In this document: piece by piece, positions 30,396 to 38,992 of the stretch
Numbering within the stretch: position 1 is the first letter of the stretch
How the letters are laid out: the number at the start of each line of letters is the position of its first letter
Assembly: GCF_000826185.2 (NCBI RefSeq)
Contig: NZ_LN648875.1
Coordinates: forward strand, 1,360,356-1,424,355
Origin: Microbacterium gorillae
Lineage (GTDB): Bacteria > Actinomycetota > Actinomycetes > Actinomycetales > Microbacteriaceae
DNA length: 64,000 nt
Reading direction: 5' to 3'
Notes under the pieces: generated by a model
Seen by the model: the letters and a program-made list of their open reading frames with translations, nothing else
The model's database searches: none
What the model was told of the DNA's origin: nothing
Made by a program: the position numbers and the translations under genes

Positions 30396-31790
30396 TCAGA
30401 CGACCGTGAGGTGTCGCACAGCGCCCCGCAGCGGTCCGGTCTCATGAAGGTCGCGCCAGGCGCCGGCGAGGCGGCGCATTCCGTCCGCGGTGACCTCCGG
30501 TTCGAGCGTGATGGGGATCCGCAGATAGCGCTCCAGCACCCCGGACGCGGAGAAGCGCGGCCCCGGGGGAATCCGCAGACCGTGCTCGTGGGCGGCCAGC
30601 GACAGCGCCGTGGACACCGGCTCCTGGAGGTCGATCCACACGGCGAGTCCGCCCGGGGTGGATGGCATGAGCAGGGGCGGGAGGTGGGTCAGGCCCGACT
30701 CGACGGCGTCGCGTCCGGCGGCCAGTCGCGCCGCCATGGCCCGCTGCAGCGCCGGCACGTCCTCGAACAGCTCCATCGTGATGCACTGCTCGAGAGGGGC
30801 CGTGCCGAGATCGATCGTGGGGCGGACGGCGAGAATCCGGTCGACGAGTTCGCGGGACGCGCGGATCCAACCCACGCGCAGGCCACCCCACGCCACCTTG
30901 GACATCGAGCCGAGCGTGATGACATCCCCGAACGCCGCCATCGGTGACGGGGTGTCCGGGCGATCGATGTTCAATTCCGCGCAGGTCTCGTCCACGACCA
31001 GCGTGGTCCCCGCGGCGCGTGCGGTGGCCACCAGACGGTCCCGTTCCGCTTCGGGGAACGTCGCGCCGGTCGGGTTGTGGAAATCGGGCACCAGATAGGC
31101 CAGGTGTGGCCGTGACTCCAGCAGCGTCGTCGAGAGATGGCGCGCGTCCCACCCGTCGGGGGAGACCGGTGTCGTCACCAGGCGCTGCCCGGCTCGACGC
31201 AGGGCGTCGATCGCATGCGGGAACGTCGGCTGCTCCACCAGGGCGATCCGTCCCGGCCGGGCGAGTGTCGCCAGCACGAGCGCGAACCCGTGCATGGCGC
31301 CGGACGTGATGATGATCTCGTCCGCACTCGTCGGGACTCCACGCTCCCGATAGCGGGCGGCGACCCGTTCGCGCAGCTCCGAGAGGCCGGGCAGCGAGTA
31401 TCCGCTGCCTCCGCGCAGGCTCGCCAGCCGCGGCAGCGCGCGGAGGGTCGCCTCGTGCAGTCCCGGCGTGGACCCGGTGGACGAGATCGTGAAGTCGACC
31501 TCCGTCGAGGCGGACGAGGCGACGGGACGCGATGCGTGGGGCAGCGCGACGCGCGTCCCGGCTCCGTGCACGCGGGACACGTAGCCGGCTGCCTCGAGGC
31601 GGTCGTACGCGGCAGTGACGGTGGCGCGGGACCGACCGAGTTCGCTCGCCAGGGCCCGCTCACTCGGCAGCCGTTCCCCGACGCTCAGCCGCCCGTCCAG
31701 CACAAGGGACCGGACGCCGTCGGCGAGACCGGCGGCCACGGGAGAATTCGCGCGCGCCGGACCGAGCAACTGCACCAGACGAGAACCCAT
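30396..31790 (-). CDS. MocR-type regulator (GntR domain fused to aminotransferase fold; YczR-like)
   Basis: This 464-residue protein has an N-terminal GntR winged helix (GERLPSERALASELGRSRAT) and a large PLP-dependent aminotransferase-like domain. The Schiff-base lysine segment is ITLGSMSKVAWGGLRVGWI, and PDFHNPTGATF and VDETCAEL are also typical. MocR proteins sense PLP or an amino compound. It is divergent from a YczE-type membrane protein 94 bases away, an arrangement known as YczR/YczE. Two palindromes between them are likely operators. CACAGT six bases before the ATG hints at a leaderless transcript. Confidence 0.88.
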   Translation of the reverse strand: MGSRLVQLLGPARANSPVAAGLADGVRSLVLDGRLSVGERLPSERALASELGRSRATVTAAYDRLEAAGYVSRVHGAGTRVALPHASRPVASSASTEVDFTISSTGSTPGLHEATLRALPRLASLRGGSGYSLPGLSELRERVAARYRERGVPTSADEIIITSGAMHGFALVLATLARPGRIALVEQPTFPHAIDALRRAGQRLVTTPVSPDGWDARHLSTTLLESRPHLAYLVPDFHNPTGATFPEAERDRLVATARAAGTTLVVDETCAELNIDRPDTPSPMAAFGDVITLGSMSKVAWGGLRVGWIRASRELVDRILAVRPTIDLGTAPLEQCITMELFEDVPALQRAMAARLAAGRDAVESGLTHLPPLLMPSTPGGLAVWIDLQEPVSTALSLAAHEHGLRIPPGPRFSASGVLERYLRIPITLEPEVTADGMRRLAGAWRDLHETGPLRGAVRHLTVV

Positions 31791-31792
31791 TC

Positions 31793-31815
31793 GGCCACTG
31801 TGACACAGAGTGGAC
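31793..31815. promoter_or_regulatory. putative MocR operator 1
   Basis: GGCCACT and AGTGGAC arms are separated by nine bases. The site lies directly at the MocR start in the divergent promoter. The same arms recur at 31827. Confidence 0.5.
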
Positions 31816-31826
31816 TGGCAGAACCG

Positions 31827-31848
31827 GGCCACTTCTGTGACAGTGGAC
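31827..31848. promoter_or_regulatory. putative MocR operator 2
   Basis: GGCCACT and AGTGGAC arms with an eight-base spacer. The left arms of the two sites are 34 bases apart, about three helical turns, as expected for a regulator that binds paired sites. Confidence 0.5.
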
Positions 31849-31884
31849 CGCCCTCGCGGTCGAAAACGCCGCCACGATGGGAAC

Positions 31885-32550
31885 ATGGCTCTCCGCTCGC
31901 CCTTCCTGCCGATCACGGCCGTTTCAGCGCGGGACGTCGTCGAGCGCCTGATCCAGCTGGCGGCCGGACTGTTCGCGTACGGCATCGCGATCGCGATGAT
32001 GATCCGCGGGGGCATCGGACTGTCCCCGTGGGACGTTCTGAGCGTCGGCATCACTCGCCACCTCCCGCTCGGGTTCGGAACCGTGACGGTGCTGGTGTCG
32101 ATCGTGGTCCTGCTGCTCTGGATTCCGCTGCGACAACGGCTGGGCCTCGGTACTCTGGCCAACGCGCTCGCCGTCGGGCCGAGCGCCGATCTCGGGTTGT
32201 CGTTCATCCCCGACATGCCCAATTGGATCGCCGGGGCCGCGCTGTTCGCCGCCGGCATGCTCATCCTGGCCTTCGCCACCGGCGTCTACATCGCCGCGGA
32301 CTTCGGTCCGGGTCCGCGCGATGGTCTGATGACAGGACTCGTCCGGGTCACGGGGTGGAAAGTGTGGATCGTCCGCACCATCATCGAGGGCAGCGTGCTG
32401 CTGATCGGCTTCCTCCTCGGCGGGCCGGTCGGAGTGGGAACGGTGGCGTTCGCCTTCGGCGTGGGGCCGCTGATCGGCCTGTTCCTACCGCGCATGCTGG
32501 CCCGGCGCGCGCGCCGCAGCGCCGTCCTGGCGGCTCGCCGCGCTGCGTGA
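31885..32550 (+). CDS. YczE/YyaS/YitT-type membrane protein
   Basis: This 221-residue integral membrane protein has about five to six helices: RLIQLAAGLFAYGIAIAMMI, VTVLVSIVVLLLWIPL, WIAGAALFAAGMLILAFATG, then a pair near the C-terminus. GIGLSPWDVLSVGI and the ADFGPGPRDGLMTGLVRVTG repeat are family signatures. Substrate and role are unknown; the MocR link suggests PLP or amino acid related transport. The start MALRSPFL at 31885 is preferred over an upstream Met that lies in the operator region. Confidence 0.85.
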   Translation: MALRSPFLPITAVSARDVVERLIQLAAGLFAYGIAIAMMIRGGIGLSPWDVLSVGITRHLPLGFGTVTVLVSIVVLLLWIPLRQRLGLGTLANALAVGPSADLGLSFIPDMPNWIAGAALFAAGMLILAFATGVYIAADFGPGPRDGLMTGLVRVTGWKVWIVRTIIEGSVLLIGFLLGGPVGVGTVAFAFGVGPLIGLFLPRMLARRARRSAVLAARRAA

Positions 32551-32622
32551 TCGGCCGACCCTCCGAGCGCTCCGGCGCGGCGCCGACCCGCCACCGCAGA
32601 CCTCAGCGAAGCCTGCTGCACG

Positions 32623-32645
32623 CACGCGCAACCGGGTGCAACGTG
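32623..32645. promoter_or_regulatory. imperfect palindrome upstream of aldehyde dehydrogenase
   Basis: A CACGCGCAACC arm faces GGGTGCAACGTG about 90-110 bases before the aldehyde dehydrogenase start, in a 182-base gap. It is a candidate binding site for the GAF regulator; no consensus was tested. Confidence 0.3.
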
Positions 32646-32732
32646 GCGCGGACTACCTTCATCGCAAGCGGTCGCTGAGGACGGAGAAGGTTCGCGGCGA
32701 CGCTGTCCACGCATGACGTCGAAGGAGACCCC

Positions 32733-34277
32733 ATGACCATCGTCGAAGAAGAAGTCCACGCGTACGCCGCCCCCGGTCAGCCCGGCGCCGTCGCGAACTA
32801 CAAGCCGCGGTACGGCCAGTACATCGGCGGTGAGTGGGTCGAGCCCGCCTCCGGTGAGTACTTCGAGAACGTCTCGCCGGTCAACGGCAAGCCGTTCACC
32901 GAGGTCGCTCGCGGAAACGCCGACGACATCGACCGTGCCGTCGACGCCGCCTGGAAGGCGTTCGCGGACTGGCGCAAGACCAGCCCGACCGAGCGCGCCA
33001 ACATCCTGAACAAGATCGCGGACCGCATCGAGGCGCACCTCGAGGAGATCGCCGTCGCCGAGACGTGGGAGAACGGCAAGCCCGTCCGCGAGACGCTCGC
33101 CGCGGACATCCCGCTTGCGGTGGACCACTTCCGCTACTTCGCCGGTGTCCTGCGGGCACAGGAGGGTTCGCTCAGCCAGCTCGACGAGAACACCGTCGCC
33201 TACCACTTCCACGAGCCGCTCGGCGTCGTCGGTCAGATCATCCCGTGGAACTTCCCGATCCTGATGGCGACGTGGAAGCTCGCCCCCGCACTCGCGGCCG
33301 GAAACTGCATCGTCCTCAAGCCCGCCGAGCAGACGCCGGCGTCGATCCTGTACCTGTTCGACATCATCGGAGACCTCCTCCCGGCCGGCGTCGTGAACAT
33401 CGTCAACGGTTTCGGCATCGAGGCGGGCGCCCCGCTCGCGCAGCACAAGCGCATCCGCAAGGTGGCCTTCACGGGTGAGACCACCACCGGTCGCCTGATC
33501 ATGCAGTACGCCTCGCAGAACCTCATCCCGGTCACGCTGGAGCTCGGAGGCAAGTCGCCGAACGTGTTCTTCGATGACATCGCCGCGCAGAACGACGCGT
33601 TCTACGACAAGTCGCTCGAGGGCTTCACGATGTTCGCGCTGAACCAGGGCGAGGTCTGCACCTGCCCGTCGCGCGCGCTCATCCAGCGCGGTATCTACGA
33701 CACGTTCCTCTCCGACGGACTGGAGCGCGTCAGCAAGGTGGTCCAGGGCAACCCGCTCGACCCGCGCACGATGATCGGCGCGCAGGCCTCCAACGACCAG
33801 CTCGAGAAGATCCTGTCCTACATCGACATCGGCAAGGCGGGCGGCGCGAAGCTGCTCACCGGCGGCGAGCGCGTCGATCTCGGCGGGGACCTCTCCGAGG
33901 GCTACTACGTCGCCCCCACGGTGTTCGAGGGCACCAATGACATGCGGATCTTCCAGGAGGAGATCTTCGGTCCGGTGCTGTCGGTGACGTCCTTCTCGGA
34001 CTTCGACGACGCCATTTCGATCGCCAACGACACGCTGTACGGTCTTGGCGCCGGCGTGTGGAGCCGCTCCGGCGACACCGCGTACCGGGCCGGCCGTGCG
34101 ATCGAGGCGGGCCGTGTCTGGACGAACACGTACCACCAGTACCCGGCGCACGCGGCGTTCGGTGGGTACAAGCAGTCCGGTATCGGACGCGAGAACCACC
34201 TCAAGATGCTCGAGCACTACCAGCAGACCAAGAACCTCCTGGTCTCCTACGCCGAGGGGCCCATGGGCTTCTTCTGA
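32733..34277 (+). CDS. NAD(P)-dependent aldehyde dehydrogenase (AldB/ExaC type)
   Basis: The enzyme oxidises acetaldehyde or other short aldehydes to acids. The 514-residue product has the oxyanion PWNFP at about 171, the general-base Glu in [12 protein letters not shown] at about 270, and the catalytic Cys in [12 protein letters not shown] at about 309, the exact motif of E. coli AldB. AAGGAG precedes the ATG. A DUF779 gene follows after a hairpin, the common alcohol/acetaldehyde oxidation pair. Confidence 0.95.
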   Translation: MTIVEEEVHAYAAPGQPGAVANYKPRYGQYIGGEWVEPASGEYFENVSPVNGKPFTEVARGNADDIDRAVDAAWKAFADWRKTSPTERANILNKIADRIEAHLEEIAVAETWENGKPVRETLAADIPLAVDHFRYFAGVLRAQEGSLSQLDENTVAYHFHEPLGVVGQIIPWNFPILMATWKLAPALAAGNCIVLKPAEQTPASILYLFDIIGDLLPAGVVNIVNGFGIEAGAPLAQHKRIRKVAFTGETTTGRLIMQYASQNLIPVTLELGGKSPNVFFDDIAAQNDAFYDKSLEGFTMFALNQGEVCTCPSRALIQRGIYDTFLSDGLERVSKVVQGNPLDPRTMIGAQASNDQLEKILSYIDIGKAGGAKLLTGGERVDLGGDLSEGYYVAPTVFEGTNDMRIFQEEIFGPVLSVTSFSDFDDAISIANDTLYGLGAGVWSRSGDTAYRAGRAIEAGRVWTNTYHQYPAHAAFGGYKQSGIGRENHLKMLEHYQQTKNLLVSYAEGPMGFF

Positions 34278-34286
34278 TCCCCACGC

Positions 34287-34331
34287 CCGGGCACGTCCGC
34301 GACGCTCATCTCCCGTCCCGGACGTGCCCGG
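34287..34331. repeat. intercistronic hairpin
   Basis: CCGGGCACGTCCG pairs with CGGACGTGCCCGG across a 19-base loop, between the aldehyde dehydrogenase and the DUF779 gene. It may be an attenuator or mRNA-stabilising structure. Its GGCACGTCCG core recurs in the hairpin at 34752. Confidence 0.6.
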
Positions 34332-34355
34332 AATTCTCCCGCGAGAGGAGCGGTC

Positions 34356-34748
34356 ATGAGTGAACAGTTCGCCCGTGTAGAAGTGTCGGACGCGGCCTCG
34401 GACCTGCTGCGGGAGCTCGCCGCGAAACACGGTCCCCTGATGTTCCACCAGTCCGGTGGGTGCTGCGACGGCAGCTCGCCCATGTGCTATCCGGTCGGCA
34501 TGTTCCTCACCGGGCCGAGCGATGTCCATCTCGGCACCCTCACGGTGGACGGCATCGATCCGATCGAGGTCTACATGTCGGAGTCGCAGTTCGAGTACTG
34601 GAAGTACACCCACCTCACGATCGACGTCGTGGACGGACGTGGGGCCGGGTTCAGCGTCGAGGGCCCGACCGGCAAGCGCTTCCTCATCCGTTCGCGCATG
34701 CTGACCGATCCGGAGCTGGCGCACTTCGGCCTGATGCCCGAGGTCTGA
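34356..34748 (+). CDS. DUF779 family protein
   Basis: This 130-residue protein belongs to DUF779, nearly always encoded beside aldehyde dehydrogenases. It carries a conserved Cys-rich loop, HQSGGCCDGSSPMC, with three cysteines plus a His that could bind a metal. The remainder is beta-rich (IEVYMSESQFEYWKYTHLTI, GAGFSVEGPTGKRFLIRSR). Function is unknown; an accessory or sensing role in aldehyde oxidation is inferred. Its start is 78 bases after the dehydrogenase stop, behind the hairpin. Confidence 0.85.
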   Translation: MSEQFARVEVSDAASDLLRELAAKHGPLMFHQSGGCCDGSSPMCYPVGMFLTGPSDVHLGTLTVDGIDPIEVYMSESQFEYWKYTHLTIDVVDGRGAGFSVEGPTGKRFLIRSRMLTDPELAHFGLMPEV

Positions 34749-34751
34749 CCG

Positions 34752-34818
34752 CGAGACACCCAGGCACGTCCGAGAAACCCCGCAACGCGGGGCGTTTGGG
34801 ACGTGCCTGGGTGTCTCG
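34752..34818. terminator. nested bidirectional hairpin
   Basis: A 20-base perfect outer stem (34752-34771 with 34799-34818) encloses a second, nearly perfect inner hairpin CCCCGC-AA-CGCGGGG with flanking A and T runs. It lies between the convergent DUF779 gene and the membrane protein gene at 34834. It shares its GGCACGTCCG core with the hairpin at 34287. Confidence 0.75.
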
Positions 34819-34833
34819 GGAGGCGGCGACGGT

Positions 34834-35964
34834 TCAGGGAGCGAAGACGCGCAGGATGGCGGGCAGGAATTCGCGCAGCAGGAAGAACGCCGCGACCGCT
34901 CCGGCGAACACCCAGGTGCCCCAGTTGACGCCGCGGCGCAGACGCTGGCCCTGCGGCGCCACGCCCATCGGCCGCCCGGAGGGGATCGGCGGCAGGACGT
35001 TCCCGGCGCCGACGGCCGCAGGCGCGACGGCCGCGAACGCCTGCGGCGCCGTCGGGGTGGCCGGGGTGGACATCCGGTCGTCCCGCCACCGCTCCCACTG
35101 CTCGACCTTCGTCACCAGTGCGTGCACGGCCTGGAACTGCCAGGCCCAGGACGCCGCATCCAGCGGATTCGGCCGCGCCTGCGTGTAGAGGAAGACCCAG
35201 TCGTCGACGATCTCGACGTCGAACGCCCCCACAGCGTCGATGAAGTTCGCCATCACGTCCGGAGTGAACAGATACAGGGCGTCGGCCTCGTACCCGGTGG
35301 GGCAGTACAGCCGGAAGTGTCGGTCGAAGTCGCCTTCCAGGGAAAGGTGCTGGTCCCGGTGGAAGTGCGCGGGCAGGTTCGACCCGAGGAAGGAGTTGTT
35401 CGCCTGGGCGTCCAGGACGATGTTCGGCAGGCGGTTGTTCAGCCGCACCGCCGCATAGTGCCATCGGTGCGTCTGCCGCTCCTTTCCGGACCCGGTCGTG
35501 TACTGGTAGTCGGCGTACTCGACGAACCGGGGGGCGGTTGCGCGGAGCAGGACGGAGGCGCTGCGGGCGGAGCCCTGTCCGAAGACCATGCCGGGCAGTG
35601 CCGGGTCCGCCAGGCTCGGGAGGTACTCCATCGCGTTGGCCGTCGCGAAGCGCGAGAGCCGGTAGTCCCGGCGGGTGCGGCGACCGCGGCTCACGAAGAA
35701 GAACACGGCGGCGGCGACGATGACCAGCAGCACCACGACGGGTATCGGATTGCGTCCGCTGCGTCCCGAGAAGAAGGCGATCATGGTCGGAATCAGACCC
35801 GCGAGGACGACGACGACCGTGACGACGGGGACCACGATGCTGACGATCTTCGCCCCGGACGGTGAGCTCCGCGCGAAGGGTGGATTCGCGCGGAACGCCT
35901 TCAGCGCCGCCGGGTCGATCGGATCGGTCAGCGGTCGTGCGTCAAACGGCACCATCGTGCTCAT
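34834..35964 (-). CDS. hypothetical membrane protein
   Basis: I do not recognise the family of this 376-residue protein. Two adjacent N-terminal membrane helices (VSIVVPVVTVVVVLAGLIPT and PVVVLLVIVAAAVFFFVSRG, about residues 42-93) are followed by a soluble beta-rich domain of about 190 residues containing YADYQYTTGSGKERQTHRWH. A Pro/Ala linker leads to a third helix at the C-terminus (WVFAGAVAAFFLLREFL). The start MSTMVPFDARP at 35964 has a GAGGGGGG element upstream, and TACCAT at 36003-36008 may be its -10. Confidence 0.7.
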   Translation of the reverse strand: MSTMVPFDARPLTDPIDPAALKAFRANPPFARSSPSGAKIVSIVVPVVTVVVVLAGLIPTMIAFFSGRSGRNPIPVVVLLVIVAAAVFFFVSRGRRTRRDYRLSRFATANAMEYLPSLADPALPGMVFGQGSARSASVLLRATAPRFVEYADYQYTTGSGKERQTHRWHYAAVRLNNRLPNIVLDAQANNSFLGSNLPAHFHRDQHLSLEGDFDRHFRLYCPTGYEADALYLFTPDVMANFIDAVGAFDVEIVDDWVFLYTQARPNPLDAASWAWQFQAVHALVTKVEQWERWRDDRMSTPATPTAPQAFAAVAPAAVGAGNVLPPIPSGRPMGVAPQGQRLRRGVNWGTWVFAGAVAAFFLLREFLPAILRVFAP

Positions 35965-36188
35965 GATTCCCCCCTCGCGGACCGAACCCGTCCGCTCGAC
36001 CGATGGTAGCCGGGGGTGTGGAATCCGTCCGCTGCCATCACCGTGGATCGTTAGCATGCCCGGGTGCCGATATCAGTCTCGTCACGATGCGTCCTGTCGT
36101 CTTCTGCGTGAACGGGTCGCACCGCGAAGATATCGACATTCGTCCGTGTCCCCGACGCGGATCAGCACCCGTACACAGAGGTAGCACT

Positions 36189-37835
36189 ATGTCACTGCAC
36201 AGCAAGCGGAGCCGTCTGGCTCTGGCCGTCGGCGCACTCAGCGCCGCGGCGATCGTTCTCGCCGGTTGCGCCACGAGCTCGACGGGCGGCGGAGAGTCGA
36301 CCGGCGGAACCGGCGGCGCCGCCAAGGGCGGCGACGTCGTCGTCGGCACCACGGACAAGATCACCAAGCTCGACCCGGCCGGTTCGTACGACAACGGCTC
36401 CTTCGCCGTGATGAACCAGATCTACCCGTTCCTGATGAACAGCAAGTACGGCACGGCGGAGGTCACTCCGGACATCGCCGAGTCGGCCAAGTTCACCAGC
36501 CCCACCGAGTACACGGTGAAGCTGAAGTCGGGTCTGACCTTCGCCAACGGCCACAAGCTGACCTCGTCGGATGTCAAGTTCAGCTTCGACCGCCAGATCA
36601 AGATCAATGACGCGAACGGTCCGGCATCGCTGCTGTCGAACCTGGACAGCGTCGAGACTCCGGATGACACCACGGTCGTCTTCAAGCTGAAGACCGCGAA
36701 TGACCAGATCTGGCCCCAGATCCTCTCCTCGCCGGCCGGTCCCATCGTCGACGAGGAGGTCTTCTCCGCGGACGCCGTGACCAGCGATGACGACATCGTC
36801 AAGGGCAAGGCGTTCGCCGGCCAGTACGAGATCTCCTCCTACAAGTTCAACGAGCTCATCAACTACGTCCCGTTCGCGGACTACAAGGGTGAGCTGGGTG
36901 CGGCCGAGAACGACTCCGTCACGGTGAAGTACTACGCCGACGCATCGAACCTGAAGCTCGCGATCGGCAACGGCGACATCGACGTGGCGTTCCGCAGCCT
37001 CTCCGCGACCGACGTCGAGGATCTGTCCAAGAACGACAAGGTCAAGGTCGTCGACGGTCCCGGTGGTGAGATCCGCTACATCGTCTTCAACTTCGACACC
37101 ATGCCGTTCGGCGCCAAGGCTGCCGACGCCGACCCGGCCAAGGCGCTCGCCGTCCGCCAGGCGATGGCATCGCTGATCGACCGCGCCGCGGTCGCGAAGG
37201 ACGTCTACAAGGACACCTACAGCCCGCTGTACTCCTTCGTCGCCGAGGGGATGACCGGCGCGAACGAGGCGCTGAAGGGTCTGTACGGCGATGGCAACGG
37301 TGGACCCTCCGTGGACAAGGCCAAGGAGATCCTGACCAAGGCCGGCGTCACGACTCCGGTCACGCTGAACCTGCAGTACAACGGCGACCACTACGGTCCG
37401 TCCTCGGGCGACGAGTACGCGGCGTACAAGTCGCAGCTGGAGGAGGGTGGTCTGTTCACCGTCAACCTGCAGCAGACCGAGTGGGTGCAGTACTCCAAGG
37501 ACCGCACCGCTGACGTCTACCCGATGTACCAGCTCGGTTGGTTCCCGGACTACTCCGACGCGGACAACTACCTCACCCCGTTCTTCACCGCCAACAGCTT
37601 CCTGAAGAACCACTACTCCAACGCCGAGGTGGAGAAGCTCATCGGTCAGGAGGCGACCGAGACGGACGCCGCCAAGCGCACCGAGGAGATCGGCAAGATC
37701 CAGGACCTCGTCGCCGCGGACCTGTCCACGATCCCGCTGCTCCAGGGCAAGCAGGTCGCGATCGTCGGCAAGGACGTGAAGGGCGCGACGCTGGACGCGT
37801 CGTTCAAGTTCCGGTACGCACCGCTGACCAAGTAA
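36189..37835 (+). CDS. ABC transporter peptide-binding lipoprotein (SBP family 5)
   Basis: This is the extracellular capture subunit of the transporter encoded downstream. The signal peptide ends in the lipobox LAGC, with the lipidated Cys at residue 27, followed by a Ser/Gly-rich linker. The mature part is a family 5 oligopeptide/dipeptide/nickel-binding fold: NGHKLTSSDVKFSFDRQIKI, EIRYIVFNFDT, AVRQAMASLIDR and YQLGWFPDYSDADNYL are typical. GAGG precedes the ATG. A hairpin separates it from the permease genes. Confidence 0.92.
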   Translation: MSLHSKRSRLALAVGALSAAAIVLAGCATSSTGGGESTGGTGGAAKGGDVVVGTTDKITKLDPAGSYDNGSFAVMNQIYPFLMNSKYGTAEVTPDIAESAKFTSPTEYTVKLKSGLTFANGHKLTSSDVKFSFDRQIKINDANGPASLLSNLDSVETPDDTTVVFKLKTANDQIWPQILSSPAGPIVDEEVFSADAVTSDDDIVKGKAFAGQYEISSYKFNELINYVPFADYKGELGAAENDSVTVKYYADASNLKLAIGNGDIDVAFRSLSATDVEDLSKNDKVKVVDGPGGEIRYIVFNFDTMPFGAKAADADPAKALAVRQAMASLIDRAAVAKDVYKDTYSPLYSFVAEGMTGANEALKGLYGDGNGGPSVDKAKEILTKAGVTTPVTLNLQYNGDHYGPSSGDEYAAYKSQLEEGGLFTVNLQQTEWVQYSKDRTADVYPMYQLGWFPDYSDADNYLTPFFTANSFLKNHYSNAEVEKLIGQEATETDAAKRTEEIGKIQDLVAADLSTIPLLQGKQVAIVGKDVKGATLDASFKFRYAPLTK

Positions 37836-37841
37836 GTCGAT

Positions 37842-37886
37842 CATGAGCCGGGGATCTCGCCACGCGTGGCGGATCCTCGGCTCATG
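37842..37886. repeat. intercistronic hairpin after binding-protein gene
   Basis: Arms CATGAGCCG and CGGCTCATG extend inward with GGATC pairing and an inner CCACGCGTGG palindrome. It starts seven bases after the lipoprotein stop and ends 22 bases before the permease. It probably raises the ratio of binding protein to membrane subunits. Confidence 0.65.
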
Positions 37887-37908
37887 GCGTTCCCAGTAAG
37901 GTTCACGC

Positions 37909-38991
37909 ATGGTCACAGCCGTCGACGACCCGATCTCCGTCGCCGCCGCCAAGCCCGTCAAGGCGCAGGGCGGCGGACTGTGGCGGTACATCGTCGTCCG
38001 CCTCCTCCTCATCATCCCGACCGTCTTCATCCTGGTCACGACGGTCTTCTTCCTGATGCGCATCACCGGTGACCCCATCACCGCGGCTCTCGGTGGGCGT
38101 CTGACGCCCGACCAGCTCGCCGAGCGCATCCACCACGCCGGGTATGACCGGCCCCTGATCACGCAGTACTTCGAGTACCTCGGGCATCTGCTGGTCGGTG
38201 ACTTCGGCACGACCCTCACGGACGGTCGTCCGGTGATCGAGATCCTGCTGCAGTACGGCTCGGCCACGTTGGAGCTCGCGATCTACGCCGTCATCGTCGC
38301 GCTCGTGATCGGCATCCCGTTCGGCATGATCGCCGCCTACAAGCGCGACAAGTGGCCGGACGCGGTCGCCCGCATCCTGGCGATCCTCGCCTACGCCACG
38401 CCCATCTTCTTCGTCGGCCTGCTGCTGAAGCTGATCTTCGCCGTGTGGCTCAACATCCTCCCGGTGTCCGGGCGCGCCGGCACTCGTACCGAACTGCTGA
38501 TGAGCGGTGTGAACACCCCGACTGGCATCTACCTGCTGGATGCGATCCGCCTCGGCAACGGCGACGCGATCCTGGACGTTCTGTGGCACGCCGTGCTGCC
38601 CGCACTCGCTCTTGGACTGCTCACTGCCGGCGTCTTCCTGCGCCTGGTGCGCACCAACATGATCGGCACCCTGGGCCAGCAGTACGTGACCTCCGGCCGG
38701 TCCCGTGGTGTCGCGGAATACCGCCTGGTCACCAAGCACGCCTTCCGCCCCGCCCTGATCCCGATCATCACGGTGATGGGCATGCAGATCGCGATGCTGC
38801 TCGCCGGTGCGATCCTGACGGAGACGACCTTCGAGTGGAAAGGTCTCGGCTTCATGCTCTCCGAGTACCTGAAGGCGCGCGATTTCGTGGCAGTCCAGGG
38901 CATCGTCGTGATGATCGCCGTGATCGTCGCGCTGACCAACTTCATCGTCGACATCGTCGCGGCCATGATCGACCCGCGGGTGAGGTACTGA
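37909..38991 (+). CDS. peptide ABC transporter permease (DppB type)
   Basis: This 360-residue permease has about six membrane helices. It opens with RYIVVRLLLIIPTVFILVTT and contains the BPD-type region PALALGLLTAGVFLRLVRTN. The EAA coupling loop is seen around TSGRSRGVAEYRLVTKHAFR. It ends MIDPRVRY, the usual DppB ending. It forms the channel with the next protein, which starts one base after its stop. Confidence 0.92.
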   Translation: MVTAVDDPISVAAAKPVKAQGGGLWRYIVVRLLLIIPTVFILVTTVFFLMRITGDPITAALGGRLTPDQLAERIHHAGYDRPLITQYFEYLGHLLVGDFGTTLTDGRPVIEILLQYGSATLELAIYAVIVALVIGIPFGMIAAYKRDKWPDAVARILAILAYATPIFFVGLLLKLIFAVWLNILPVSGRAGTRTELLMSGVNTPTGIYLLDAIRLGNGDAILDVLWHAVLPALALGLLTAGVFLRLVRTNMIGTLGQQYVTSGRSRGVAEYRLVTKHAFRPALIPIITVMGMQIAMLLAGAILTETTFEWKGLGFMLSEYLKARDFVAVQGIVVMIAVIVALTNFIVDIVAAMIDPRVRY

Positions 38992-38992
38992 G

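Noticed and set aside
32286..34724. Minus-strand frame of over 800 codons opposite the aldehyde dehydrogenase
   Set aside because: It lies entirely opposite well-supported genes and encodes Arg/Asp/Val-rich sequence typical of antisense frames.
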